Below are positions 1-8,495 of a stretch of DNA of 40,684 bases, one piece after another. Below the pieces are notes generated by a model. It was given only the letters and a program-made list of their open reading frames with translations, was not told the origin of the DNA and ran no database searches. A program made the position numbers and the translations under genes. The stretch comes from Actinomycetota bacterium (GTDB lineage Bacteria > Actinomycetota > Thermoleophilia > Gaiellales > Gaiellaceae): the NCBI GenBank assembly GCA_003162055.1, contig PMNA01000018.1, positions 1 to 40,684 on the forward strand, in the 5' to 3' direction. Position 1 is the first letter of the stretch. Each line of letters begins with the position of its first letter.

Positions 1-1104
1 ATCATCATCTCGGCTTTCTTCTATTCCAAGAACTCGTTGTTCCTGAGCGGGTCGAATCTCATCACCGTGATCGAGCAAGTGGCGCCTCTGGCGACCCTCG
101 CAATAGGCGTCACCTTCGTCCTCTTGATCGCCGAGATCGACCTCTCGGTCGCCTACCTCAGCGCTCTGACCGGTTCCGTCCTCGTGGCCGAACTGTCCAC
201 CCGACACGCGCATCTGTCCGGCCTCGTCGTGATACCGATTGCGATCGCGGCAGGGGCCCTCTTCGGCATGGTGCAGGGCATGTCGGTGGCGTACCTGCGC
301 GTTCCGTCGTTCGTCGTAACCCTGGCCGGAATGCTGGTGGCGGAAGGCATTGTCCTCAAAGCGATCGGTTCTGTCCCCATCTATCTCAACGACAAATGGA
401 TCCTCGACCTCGAGCTGTATACGTTCACGCGAAGCCTGAGCTGGGTCATCGCCGCTATCGTCAGTGTCCTCTACGCGCTCGCCGTACTGAATGCGCTGTT
501 CGGCAGGCACAGGCAGAAGGTCGCGGCCGGGAGCCTGTGGTTTTCCTTGCTCAAGGTCGTCGCTGTCTCCGGGGCCATGTTCGGCGTGGTGGCCTGGGTG
601 AATCGTGCCCGAGGAGGCAGGGGTCTTCCACTGGCCCTGGTCATCGTGCTGGTGCTGATCGCGTTCTGGACGTTCATCGCGAACCGCACTACCTTCGGCC
701 GGCACGTGTACGCGGTCGGCGGTAACGCCGAGGCAGCCCGCCGGGCGGGCATCAACGTTCCTCGCATCAAGATCCTGGTCTTCATGATCGCGGGCATCAT
801 GGCCACCATCAGCGGCGCGATGGACGCTTCGCGCCATGTCTCTGCCTATCCGCTCGCCGGCTCGGATCCACTTCTGATGTATGCGATCGCGGCGGCGGTG
901 ATCGGGGGCACGAGCCTCTTCGGCGGTCGCGGCCAGGTGAAGGGCGCGCTGCTCGGTGCGCTGGTCATCATGATGATCGACAACGGTTGTGATCTGCTCG
1001 GTTACAGCTCCTCGACGAGGTTCATCGCGACCGCACTCATTCTTCTGGCGGCCGTGACGATGGACACCATTGCGCGCAGGCGCCAGGCGGCTGCCGGGCG
1101 CTGA
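1..1104 (+). CDS. Sugar ABC transporter permease, XylH/RbsC type (5' end outside window)
   Basis: Inner-membrane permease of a pentose-type ABC importer (BPD_transp_2 family). The reading frame is open from base 1, so the true start lies upstream; a TTG at 37 is internal. About eight to ten hydrophobic helices are visible. The segment GRHVYAVGGNAEAARRAGI and the following helix match the conserved cytoplasmic coupling region of RbsC/XylH permeases. The GGTSLFGGRG motif near the end is also typical. A longer loop and extra helices before the coupling region (about residues 145-200 of the visible part) favour the XylH subgroup over RbsC. The ATPase and binding protein should lie upstream, outside the window. 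Substrate is inferred only from family resemblance. Confidence 0.88.
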   Translation: MIISAFFYSKNSLFLSGSNLITVIEQVAPLATLAIGVTFVLLIAEIDLSVAYLSALTGSVLVAELSTRHAHLSGLVVIPIAIAAGALFGMVQGMSVAYLRVPSFVVTLAGMLVAEGIVLKAIGSVPIYLNDKWILDLELYTFTRSLSWVIAAIVSVLYALAVLNALFGRHRQKVAAGSLWFSLLKVVAVSGAMFGVVAWVNRARGGRGLPLALVIVLVLIAFWTFIANRTTFGRHVYAVGGNAEAARRAGINVPRIKILVFMIAGIMATISGAMDASRHVSAYPLAGSDPLLMYAIAAAVIGGTSLFGGRGQVKGALLGALVIMMIDNGCDLLGYSSSTRFIATALILLAAVTMDTIARRRQAAAGR

Positions 1105-1254
1105 GCCCACGCCGGCTGCACAAGCGGCGCGGGACATGTCCGTTGCGTAAGCGCTCGCTGCACGCCGGCCGACTTCGACTGGCACCGACCCCGTGGACGC
1201 GACTAGGCTCGTCGTAGCACTCTCCTGTTTCGCCCCTCGATCGCTGGAGGAAAA

Positions 1255-1965
1255 ATGAGCACGATCTTGCAGGGAAAGGTCGCCTTCGTCACGGGCGCCA
1301 GCCGCGGCATCGGCGCCGCCGTGGCCCGCGCGCTTGCGAACGAGGGCGTGAAGCTCGGGCTGGCCTCGCGCTCGGGCGCCGACCTCGACTTGCCCGACGC
1401 GCTGGGGCTGACCTGCGACGTGCGCGAGCGGGAGCAGGTCGAGCGGGCCGTGGCCACCACGGTCGAGCGTTTCGGCCGCCTCGATATCTGCATCGCCAAC
1501 GCCGGCGTCGGCTCCTACCACTCACTCACCGAGCTGCCGATCGAGCACCTGGAAGAGATGATCGACGTCAACCTGAAGGGAACGATCTACACCTTTCGCG
1601 CCGCGATCCCGCACCTGATCGCAAGCGGCGAGGGCGACCTGGTCGCGATCGCCTCCGAGGCTGGCCGGCGCGGGCTACCCGGCGAGGCCGTCTACTGCGC
1701 CTCCAAGTTCGGCCAGGTCGGGCTGACCCGCGCGCTCGATCACGAGTTGAGGGAGAAGAACGTGCGCTGCACGAACGTCTGCCCGGGCGGCGTGGCGACC
1801 GACTTCGCGCTCGCCGAGGACTACGGGCGCACGCCCGACGTCCTGCCCGGGATGATGTCGCCCGAGGACGTGGCCGAGATCGTCCTCTTCGTCCTCACCC
1901 GGCCGCGCAACCTGCGCATTCTCGAGACCGCGCTCAGGCCGATGAGCGAGACGTCGTGGGGCTAG
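1255..1965 (+). CDS. Short-chain dehydrogenase/reductase (SDR)
   Basis: NAD(P)-dependent oxidoreductase of the classical SDR family, 236 residues. The cofactor motif TGASRGIG is at residues 13-20, NAG at 82-84, and the catalytic set is Ser134, Tyr147 and Lys151 (YCASK). A GGAGG Shine-Dalgarno sequence stands just before the ATG. The stop overlaps the start of the next gene by 10 bases, so the two are probably co-translated. The substrate cannot be told from sequence; the downstream sugar-type oxidoreductase and the upstream sugar permease suggest a carbohydrate or polyol, which is inference. Confidence 0.9.
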   Translation: MSTILQGKVAFVTGASRGIGAAVARALANEGVKLGLASRSGADLDLPDALGLTCDVREREQVERAVATTVERFGRLDICIANAGVGSYHSLTELPIEHLEEMIDVNLKGTIYTFRAAIPHLIASGEGDLVAIASEAGRRGLPGEAVYCASKFGQVGLTRALDHELREKNVRCTNVCPGGVATDFALAEDYGRTPDVLPGMMSPEDVAEIVLFVLTRPRNLRILETALRPMSETSWG

Positions 1966-2963
1966 AGCCCGTTCGCCTAGGCGTCGTCTCGACGGCCGGC
2001 ATCAACCGGCTGGTCATACCACCCGCTAAAATCTCACCGCTGATTAATCTCGTCGCGGTCGCCAGTCGCGACGCGTCCAGGGCGAGCGAATATGCCCGCG
2101 AGTGGGGGATCGAGCGCTCGTTCGGCTCCTACGACGCCCTTTTGGCCGATCCGGAGATCGAGGCCGTCTATATCTCGTTGCCCAACCACGAGCACGTGCC
2201 CTGGACTCTGCGCGCGCTCGAGGCCGGCAAGCACGTCCTGTGCGAGAAACCGCTCAGCCGGCGCCCGGCCGAGGTCGAGACGGTCTGGGACCTGGCCGGG
2301 TCGCGCGGGCTACAGGTTGCCGAGGCCTTCATGTGGCGCTACCTTCCGCAGACCAGGCGCTTCGCCGAGCTGGTCGCGGGCGGCGCGATCGGCGAGTTGC
2401 AGTTCGTGCGCTCGCTCTTCTCCTTCGCCATGAGCGACCCGGCGACCAACGTGCGCATGAAGCCGGAACTGGAGGGCGGCTCGCTGCTGGACATCGGTAC
2501 CTACTGCATCAGCGGCATCCGTCTGCTGGCTGGTGAGCCCGTCGCTGTCTACGGCGAGCAGGTGCCGGGCGGGGAGGGCGTGGACGTTCGCTTCGGCGGC
2601 CTGCTGCGCTACGAAGGCGGAGCGCGCGGGCTCTTCTACTCCTCCTTCGAGACTCCGGGTCGAAAGGAGCTGGAGGCGATCGGCTCGGAGGGCGTGCTGC
2701 GCCTGCTTGACCCCTGGCACGGCTGGCACGGCGGGATCGAACTGCAGCGCGACGAGGAAGACGGGAGCGAGTCGATCGAGGTCGAGTCAGCTGACGCCTA
2801 CCTGCTCGAGCTGGAGGATTTCGCCCGCGCGATTCGCGGCGAGAAGCAGCCGCTGCTCGGCCGCGCCGATGCGCTCGGACAGGCACGGGCACTGGCGGCT
2901 CTATACCTTTCAGCCGAGGAAGAAAGACCGGTAGAGCTCGCGGAGCTGGACAGGGAGATCTGA
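1956..2963 (+). CDS. Gfo/Idh/MocA family oxidoreductase
   Basis: NAD(P)-dependent dehydrogenase of the glucose-fructose oxidoreductase/inositol dehydrogenase family, 335 residues. An N-terminal Rossmann fold is followed by the conserved EKP motif at residues 97-99 (VLCEKPLSRRP), which places the catalytic lysine, and by the C-terminal alpha/beta domain with GGSLLDIGTYC. The dinucleotide loop reads GVVSTAGI rather than GxGxxG, a common variant in this family. The GTG start lies inside the end of the SDR gene, and the stop overlaps the next ATG by one base (TGATG), so this is the middle gene of a coupled trio. Likely substrate is a sugar or polyol; not resolved. Confidence 0.9.
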   Translation: MGLEPVRLGVVSTAGINRLVIPPAKISPLINLVAVASRDASRASEYAREWGIERSFGSYDALLADPEIEAVYISLPNHEHVPWTLRALEAGKHVLCEKPLSRRPAEVETVWDLAGSRGLQVAEAFMWRYLPQTRRFAELVAGGAIGELQFVRSLFSFAMSDPATNVRMKPELEGGSLLDIGTYCISGIRLLAGEPVAVYGEQVPGGEGVDVRFGGLLRYEGGARGLFYSSFETPGRKELEAIGSEGVLRLLDPWHGWHGGIELQRDEEDGSESIEVESADAYLLELEDFARAIRGEKQPLLGRADALGQARALAALYLSAEEERPVELAELDREI

Positions 2964-3430
2964 TGACAGAGCTATCGCTCGGAAGGCTGGAGGCTTTCAT
3001 CATCAAGGCCAAGGCCGCCACCTACGCCGGTAATGGAAAGTGCGTCCAGCCGACTCGTCCGGGCTCGATCGACCTCTCCTACGAGGAGGGAGATCTCACC
3101 TATCGCGACAGCTACTTCGGCAGCGGCGACTTCATCGGCGAGGAGGTCGTCTGGCACCTGGGAGATCCCATCTGGGCGATGAACTACTACGGCTACATCC
3201 TCGTGCCCGAGGAGCTGAGCGCCGAGGAGAGCGGCAAGGTGATCAAGGCGAGCCTGACCGCGCTCTACAGCGAAGGTCGCTTTCTGAGCGGCTTCAAGCA
3301 CCAGACGACACTCGGGCTGTACATCGACACGAACGAAGGCGATGTCTCGAACTTCCATGGCATGGAGTGGACCGAGCGCGGCGGCCGGCGCCTGTACGAG
3401 CTTCGCTATCACGGCGGGCTGGTCCGCTAG
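2963..3430 (+). CDS. DUF5680-like protein
   Basis: Protein of 155 residues that resembles the DUF5680 family. The segments AKAATYAGNG, RPGSIDLSYEEGDLTYRDSY, GDFIGEEVVW and PIWAMNYYG follow the conserved pattern of that family as I recall it. No signal peptide or membrane helix. The start ATG overlaps the preceding stop by one base and has AGGGAG about ten bases upstream, so it belongs to the same transcript as the two dehydrogenase genes. The biochemical function of the family is not known to me; the surroundings do not define it. Confidence 0.75.
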   Translation: MTELSLGRLEAFIIKAKAATYAGNGKCVQPTRPGSIDLSYEEGDLTYRDSYFGSGDFIGEEVVWHLGDPIWAMNYYGYILVPEELSAEESGKVIKASLTALYSEGRFLSGFKHQTTLGLYIDTNEGDVSNFHGMEWTERGGRRLYELRYHGGLVR

Positions 3431-3483
3431 CTCGGATCGTTCGCGGTGGTTTTTCTTCTCGCTCTCCGTGGCATAAGCGGTAA

Positions 3484-3993
3484 ATGCATCTCACTTATCG
3501 GGAGTGGTGGTCGCTCGTTCACGGCTTTGTCTTCGGCGGCGGCTTTCTGCTCTCGTTCGCCGGCGTTGCGATCGTTCTCTACGGTCTGCGCCGCCAGGAC
3601 TTGACCGACGAGGGAATCGCGCAGCATGTGCTCTGGCTGAGGCTGGGCAGCGCGGCGATGGCAGCCGCCGCTTGGGGGACGGTGATCCTCGGAACCTGGG
3701 TCATCTATCCCTGGTATCGAGTCGGCTCGGCGAGCCCGAAGGCCGGGCTTCTCTCAAGCGCTCAGACCTCCGGCTGGAACAGTTTCGGTATGGAGTGGAA
3801 GCAGCACCTGGCCTGGCTGGCGCCCTTTTTGGCCACGACTGTCGCTTTTCTCGCCTTCTACTACGGGCCGCGTCTGGCGCGTGACCAGCGCCTGCGCCGC
3901 TTTACGCTCGCGCTCCTCGTCGGCGCCTTCGGCGCGGCTTCCATCGCGGCCCTGTTCGGAGCGCTGATCACAAAGATGTCGCCGGTGGTCTAG
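3484..3993 (+). CDS. Four-helix membrane protein, unrecognised
   Basis: 169 residues with four predicted membrane helices (roughly 10-32, 55-75, 108-128 and 138-160). Conspicuous polar positions inside or near helices are His13 (SLVHGFVFGG) and a histidine in WKQHLAWLAP, which could bind heme or metal; that is speculation. The conserved-looking stretch GTWVIYPWYR sits between helices two and three. The next gene starts on the very next base after the stop, and a secreted cupredoxin follows, so the three may form one transcript with a role in membrane redox chemistry. I do not recognise a named family. Confidence 0.7.
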   Translation: MHLTYREWWSLVHGFVFGGGFLLSFAGVAIVLYGLRRQDLTDEGIAQHVLWLRLGSAAMAAAAWGTVILGTWVIYPWYRVGSASPKAGLLSSAQTSGWNSFGMEWKQHLAWLAPFLATTVAFLAFYYGPRLARDQRLRRFTLALLVGAFGAASIAALFGALITKMSPVV

Positions 3994-4341
3994 ATGGAGA
4001 CGATAACGCGGAATAGCAGCGAAAAACCGAACGGTCCGGCCGTCGCGGCGATTCTCGCTGCCGCGCTTGCCTTTGCGCTGCTCGGAGTGGTGACGACGCT
4101 AGCCGAGGTGTTCGGCGGCTTCGGCGCCTGGCTCGCCTTCTCGGGCCGGGTCGGAATGCTCTCCGGCGAGACGACCATTGCGATAGCTGCCTACTTCGTC
4201 TCGTGGCTGGGGCTGGGGCTGTTGTGGCGTCGCTCTGATCCGCCTTTGCTGCCGGTCGCCGTCGTCAGTGCCGTGCTCATCGCCGTGGGCCTGCTCGGCA
4301 CCTTCCCGCCCTTCTTCCGTCTGTTCGGCGTCGCGGAGTAG
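3994..4341 (+). CDS. Small three-helix membrane protein, unrecognised
   Basis: 115 residues: a short polar N-terminus containing NGPAVAAI, then three hydrophobic segments (about 17-45, 62-80 and 88-108), ending in GLLGTFPPFFRLFG. The ATG follows the previous gene's stop with no gap and the GGTGG stretch of that gene can serve as a ribosome-binding site, so translation is probably coupled. No enzymatic motif. Its constant pairing with the preceding four-helix protein would suggest a two-subunit membrane complex, but this is inference from the spacing only. Confidence 0.65.
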   Translation: METITRNSSEKPNGPAVAAILAAALAFALLGVVTTLAEVFGGFGAWLAFSGRVGMLSGETTIAIAAYFVSWLGLGLLWRRSDPPLLPVAVVSAVLIAVGLLGTFPPFFRLFGVAE

Positions 4342-4401
4342 GCGTCAGGCATGAAATCCGCGCGAACGGGAATGACTCGTCAACTCGGAAAGGAGATATC
4401 G

Positions 4402-4779
4402 ATGCAACGGATTCGAATGCGCGTCCTCCCGGTGACTCTTCTTGCGCTGCTGGCGCTCGCCATCGCGGGGATCGCTCAGGCCTCGGCGCAGAAGAGCCCA
4501 ACCAAGCTCGTCGGCACCACGGGCCCCGGTTTCACGATCACCCTGACCAAGGGCGGCAAGGCTGTGAAGACGCTCACGGCCGGCAAGTACAAGATCGCCG
4601 TCAGTGACAAAAGCTCAATGCACAACTTCCATCTCTTCGGTCCCGGAGTGAACAAGAAGACGGGTGTGTCCTCCACCGGCGCGACTACCTGGACGGTCAA
4701 GCTGAAGAAGGGCGAGTACACCTACCGATGCGACATTCACTTCGCGAGCGGGATGATCGGTCACTTCAAAGTGAAATAG
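4402..4779 (+). CDS. Secreted cupredoxin (plastocyanin-like blue copper protein)
   Basis: Exported type-1 copper protein of 125 residues. A Sec signal peptide spans about residues 1-30 (arginines, a leucine/alanine core, cleavage near ASA-Q). The mature part is a single cupredoxin domain with the expected ligands: His74 (in MHNFH; His77 is the alternative), Cys110, His113 and Met118, spaced as C-x2-H-x4-M. This predicts a one-electron carrier outside the membrane. The ATG at 4402 was chosen because an AAGGAGAT Shine-Dalgarno sequence precedes it and because it begins the signal peptide; an in-frame ATG at 4351 has neither. The two small membrane proteins upstream are possible partners. Confidence 0.88.
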   Translation: MQRIRMRVLPVTLLALLALAIAGIAQASAQKSPTKLVGTTGPGFTITLTKGGKAVKTLTAGKYKIAVSDKSSMHNFHLFGPGVNKKTGVSSTGATTWTVKLKKGEYTYRCDIHFASGMIGHFKVK

Positions 4780-4793
4780 GCAGTTTCCGAGCG

Positions 4794-4831
4794 CCGGGCG
4801 GGTGCTCGGACAGGCCATGGCACCCGCCGGG
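4794..4831 (+). terminator. Stable hairpin after the cupredoxin gene
   Basis: GGCGGGTGC (4797-4805) pairs perfectly with GCACCCGCC (4820-4828), and two more pairs continue beyond one mismatch, with a 14-base loop. It lies 15 bases after the cupredoxin stop. No U-run follows, so it is a candidate terminator of the U-less type seen in GC-rich bacteria or an mRNA-stabilising stem. Confidence 0.5.
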
Positions 4832-4948
4832 ACGGGGCGATCGTCTCGATTACCCGTCTCGGCACGCCAAATCGGCCGTTCGGGCTATGGCGAAGGTAGT
4901 CTGCGTGTGGCAAACTCGCCGTCCCGCACGCAATTAGAAGAGGCAAGA

Positions 4949-6052
4949 GTGACCTGGTCGGAAGACGAAGGCGCGGCCCGAGCCGAAGAGAAACCAACGG
5001 GCCAGAATTTCGACCTACTTGCCTCCGAGCAGGCGAAGAACCTGATCGAGGCCGGAAAGACCGCCGGCGCGCTGCGAACGGAGGACATCGCCACCGCTCT
5101 CGACGAGCTCGAGTTCGACACCGAGCAGCTCGACGAGTTCTACAACGCCCTCGACGAGCTGCAGATCGAAGTCGTGGATGGCGAGGGCCCGGTCGCGAAG
5201 GTCGTGATCGAGGAGCCCTGGCGCGAGCTGACGACCGACTCGCTGCAACTCTTCCTCAAGGAGATCGGGCGCATCGACCTGCTCACGCCGGCCCAGGAGG
5301 TCGAGCTGGCGAAGAGGATCGAGCGCGGCGACCACCGCGCCAAGCAGCAGATGGTCGAGGCCAACCTGCGCCTCGTCGTCTCAATCGCCAAGCGCTATCG
5401 CAACCAAGGGTTGCCCTTCCTCGATCTGATCCAGGAGGGCACGATCGGGCTGGTGCGCGCGGCCGAGAAGTTCGACTACCGGAAAGGCTTCAAATTCTCG
5501 ACCTACGCCACCTGGTGGATTCGCCAGGCCGTGGCCCGGGCGCTCGCCGACAAGGGGCGCACGATCCGCATGCCCGTGCACGTGGTCGAGAAGCTGAACA
5601 GGATCATGCGAGCCGAGCGCAAGCTGCAGGCCCAGAACGGCCGCCTGCCCACCAGCGATGAGCTCTCACGCGAGCTCGACCTACCGATCGACGAGATCGA
5701 TCAGATCCTGCGCGCCGCCCAGACGCCAGTCTCACTTGAGAAGCCGGTCGGCGACGAGGAGGAGTCGGAGTTCGGTCACTTTATCCCTGATTCCTCGACG
5801 CCGCTGCCCGACGAGGCGGCCGAGCTGAGCATGCGCCGCGAGACGCTCCAGCGCCTGCTGCAGTGCCTCTCCTACCGCGAGCGCCGCGTGCTCGAGCTGC
5901 GCTACGGCCTGGGCGGCGAGCACCCGCGCACGCTAGACGAGGTTGGCAACGCCTTCAACGTCACGCGCGAGCGCATCCGCCAGATCGAGAACCAGAGCCT
6001 GAAGAAGCTACGCGCGATGGCCGAGACTTTGAAGTTGCGCGAAGTCGCGTAA
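4949..6052 (+). CDS. rpoD: Principal RNA polymerase sigma factor (sigma-70, RpoD)
   Basis: Primary sigma factor of 367 residues. A helical region 1.1-like stretch ([14 protein letters not shown] to LDELQIEVV) is followed by region 1.2 ([16 protein letters not shown]), region 2 with the -10 recognition helix ([21 protein letters not shown]), region 3, and region 4 with the -35 helix-turn-helix ([20 protein letters not shown]). Region 1.1 plus all conserved regions marks it as the housekeeping factor rather than an alternative one. The GTG at 4949 is preferred over an in-frame start at 4802 because AGAAGAGG precedes it and because residues upstream look unrelated to sigma factors. The gene stands alone and ends in two hairpins. 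Confidence 0.93.
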   Translation: MTWSEDEGAARAEEKPTGQNFDLLASEQAKNLIEAGKTAGALRTEDIATALDELEFDTEQLDEFYNALDELQIEVVDGEGPVAKVVIEEPWRELTTDSLQLFLKEIGRIDLLTPAQEVELAKRIERGDHRAKQQMVEANLRLVVSIAKRYRNQGLPFLDLIQEGTIGLVRAAEKFDYRKGFKFSTYATWWIRQAVARALADKGRTIRMPVHVVEKLNRIMRAERKLQAQNGRLPTSDELSRELDLPIDEIDQILRAAQTPVSLEKPVGDEEESEFGHFIPDSSTPLPDEAAELSMRRETLQRLLQCLSYRERRVLELRYGLGGEHPRTLDEVGNAFNVTRERIRQIENQSLKKLRAMAETLKLREVA

Positions 6053-6054
6053 TT

Positions 6055-6083
6055 GCGGCGAGAAACCTCTGATTTCTCGCCGC
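6055..6083 (+). terminator. Perfect 11-bp hairpin right after rpoD
   Basis: GCGGCGAGAAA (6055-6065) and TTTCTCGCCGC (6073-6083) are exact inverted repeats around a 7-base loop. The stem begins three bases after the rpoD stop codon. No U-tract follows; probable terminator or 3' stabiliser. Confidence 0.6.
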
Positions 6084-6092
6084 GGTGCTGCA

Positions 6093-6124
6093 AGTTGAGC
6101 GCGCCTGGCGGCGCTTGCTCAACT
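6093..6124 (+). terminator. Second hairpin downstream of rpoD
   Basis: AGTTGAGC (6093-6100) pairs with GCTCAACT (6117-6124), and an inner GCGCC/GGCGC stem closes a TGGC loop; two unpaired T residues form a bulge. It lies nine bases beyond the first hairpin, giving a tandem structure at the end of the rpoD transcript. Confidence 0.5.
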
Positions 6125-6238
6125 CCTGCTCCTATGAGCGGGGCGGGCTAGCCGGGGCTTGCTTTGCGCTGTCCGGGGTGTGTCGGGGACTGGCGTTTGT
6201 GAGCCGCGCCCGTCACGCCGGTCGCGGCGGCAGGGGTG

Positions 6239-6886
6239 TCAGCCGCGTGTTCTGACTTCGAGCGGCCGGGGCGAGTAGCTCTGGATCGCCTCCAGGAGAT
6301 CGTCGGGGAAGACGTCTATGCCGTGCAGCGGGATGCGGCGGTGCCTTCGGCGCAGCGGATGCCGGAACCTGCTGCCCCGGTTCTCGATGCCGAAGAACAG
6401 CCAGCCGGAGATCACCTCTCTTGGCCCGCCGCTCCAGTCGACCTGGTGAGCGCGAGCTCGAGTCGTCGCCCAGGCGATCCCCTACTCGCCGACGACGATC
6501 GCCGGCTCGGAGCGCTTTAGGTGGGAATTCCGCCAGAACCACATCGATGCGAGATAGGCCAGACTGCCTGCGCCCGCCACTAGAAGCCTGAGGAAGAGAA
6601 CGCGGTGAAACCCGGCTTGCCTCGGCGCGAAGAAGAAAGCTTTACGAGAGCGCGACTGACGGCGTCCGAGATGCCAGCTCTTCATCTCGGCGGCAATCAC
6701 TGTGGCGGTAAGTAGCACGCCGAGCCAGATCTGCAGGCTATTGGAGCGGGCCGTCAATATGAACAGCGGAAGCACGTTTATCCAGCCGGAGATGACGGTG
6801 AGCGGTCCCATCAAAGACGCCGCGGAGGTGACGGCTGTGGCTCTCGGGGTATCCGGGTTGGAGAATGGTGTTCCGCCGTAGAGCAT
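6239..6886 (-). pseudogene. Membrane protein with PH-like C-terminus, interrupted by an in-frame TAG
   Basis: The first part (6886 to 6482) encodes 134 residues with membrane helices, ending HLKRSEPAIVVGE and a TAG stop. Reading on in the same frame past the TAG gives 80 more sensible residues (starting GIAWATTRARA, containing ISGWLFFGIENRG and ending PDDLLEAIQSYSPRPLEV), then TGA at 6239-6241. PAIVVGE followed by GI and a W-containing strand, then LFFGIE and a final helix DDLLEAIQSY, is the pattern of small membrane proteins with a PH-like domain (STM3941-like), so one codon seems to have become TAG. It could also be a sequencing error or two separate genes: a GTG at 6415 could start the second part, though its ribosome-binding site is poorly spaced. 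Confidence 0.6.
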
Positions 6887-6943
6887 GCTCGGAGAGGCAT
6901 ATCGCCGCTTCCTTATGAGCGATCGAGCCCCGGCCGGAACTAC

Positions 6944-8467
6944 TCAGTCAGGCGCCTCGAGCACCGAGCGGTCGCCGGAGCGCAGGCCATCGATCAGGCG
7001 CCGGTAGGCGCCGGCCGAGTCGCGGCCCATCGAGTCGGCGGCGAGGATCTTTGCGCCGCGCTCGCGATCGACGCCGTGGATACCGAAGCGGGGCTGGTAC
7101 GAGCCCCACTCGTAGTTGTCGGTCAGCGACCAGTGCAGGTAGGCGCCGATCCGCAGGCCTTCGTCGAGCCCGGCGATCACGGCGGCCAGGTTCTCGCGCA
7201 GGTAACGCGGTCGATCCCAGCCGTCGATTCGCTCGTAACCGTGCCCGTTTCGCATCCGGTTACAGAGCCCGTTCTCGACCACCCAGAGCTCGAGCGGGCG
7301 CTCGTCCGTCAGCGCCTCTTTCGAGAGAGCGAGGTTGGCACGCGAGTACTCGGTAAGTCCCGCCGGATAGACGACGTCGTCCCAGAGGTCGGAGTTCGGC
7401 TGCCACGCACGACCGCCCGCGGTGCGATGCCCCGGTAGGCGCATGTGGTTTCCGGCGACCGGGTCGTAGTAGTCGATCCCGAGCACGTCGAGCGTGCGAT
7501 CCCAGGAGCTGGAGTAAACGGCTTCGACGGCGGGACGCAGCACGCCCTCGGGATCGTCGGATTCGCGGCGGGCGCGTGGAGAGAGGCTCTCGCGCCGGCG
7601 CGGCAAGCGGGCGATCGGCGCGATGGCGGCCGCGTTGCGCCTCATAAAGCGCTCGATCACCCTGGCCGGAGCGATAGCGCCATACCAGGCCTCGCGCTTC
7701 TCGGCGATCCAGGCGCCGAGGTCGTCGCGAGGCACTCCCGACGAGCGCGCCAGCAACAGGTCGGTGAACAGGCGGTCGAACTCGTAGATGCTGGCCTCCG
7801 ACGCATTCGTGTGAACGATCGCGTCGGGGCGGGACTCGTGAATCAGCCCGTAAGCGCGAACATGGGCGGCAAACATGTGCCCAGCGCTCGTGAACATCTC
7901 CTTCCAGGCGAAGCGGCGTCCGGGGGGTTGGACGCCAAAGACGTAACAGCACTGAGCGAGGATGGCCGGCTCGTTGAAGGTGATCCAGAGCCGGCAACGA
8001 TCGGCCAGCCGCGTGAGCACTCGCTCCACCCAGGCCGCGAAGCGCTCGGGCGATTCGGGCGCGAGCCAGAAATCGACCCCGAGCCAGGCCGGGTGGGTGA
8101 AGTGGTGCAGCGTGATGAGCGGCTCGAGCCCGCGTTCAACACAGGCGTCGAGTATCTGTGCGTAGCGGTCGAGAGCGGTCTCGTCGATCGCGCCCTCTTC
8201 GGGCTCGATACGTGCCCACTCCAGCCCGAGCCGGAAGGTGTCGCAACCGAGCGCGGCCGCCAGGTCGAGCTGCTCCTCGTAGCGATTCCAGAAGTCGACC
8301 GCGATCCCGGAGAGCTCGACCCGTCCTTCCCGCTCCCAGCAAACCCAGTTGTTGGCCGGTTCGCCCGGGCCGTTCAGCCCGCCCTCGATCTGGAAGGCGG
8401 AGGTGGCAACGCCGAAGCGGAAGCCATCGGGCAGAGGAGGTCGATCTGGCTTGGCTCTTCGAGGCAT
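6944..8467 (-). CDS. Glycoside hydrolase family 1 (beta-glucosidase-like)
   Basis: Retaining beta-glycosidase of family GH1, about 507 residues. The N-terminus LPDGFRFGVATSAFQIEG is the usual family opening. The acid/base glutamate is in TFNEP (about residue 166) and the nucleophile is in VVENG (about residue 398); the sugar-binding WSLTDNYEW motif follows. No signal peptide, so it acts in the cytoplasm on imported short glycosides. An Arg/Ser-rich insertion around residues 290-310 is atypical. The ATG at 8467 was chosen; a GTG 15 bases upstream at 8482 would add five residues, and neither has a clear Shine-Dalgarno sequence. It lies just after a small secreted-protein gene on the same strand. 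Confidence 0.92.
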   Translation of the reverse strand: MPRRAKPDRPPLPDGFRFGVATSAFQIEGGLNGPGEPANNWVCWEREGRVELSGIAVDFWNRYEEQLDLAAALGCDTFRLGLEWARIEPEEGAIDETALDRYAQILDACVERGLEPLITLHHFTHPAWLGVDFWLAPESPERFAAWVERVLTRLADRCRLWITFNEPAILAQCCYVFGVQPPGRRFAWKEMFTSAGHMFAAHVRAYGLIHESRPDAIVHTNASEASIYEFDRLFTDLLLARSSGVPRDDLGAWIAEKREAWYGAIAPARVIERFMRRNAAAIAPIARLPRRRESLSPRARRESDDPEGVLRPAVEAVYSSSWDRTLDVLGIDYYDPVAGNHMRLPGHRTAGGRAWQPNSDLWDDVVYPAGLTEYSRANLALSKEALTDERPLELWVVENGLCNRMRNGHGYERIDGWDRPRYLRENLAAVIAGLDEGLRIGAYLHWSLTDNYEWGSYQPRFGIHGVDRERGAKILAADSMGRDSAGAYRRLIDGLRSGDRSVLEAPD

Positions 8468-8495
8468 CGTGTTACGAACCACAGGCTACCGTGTT

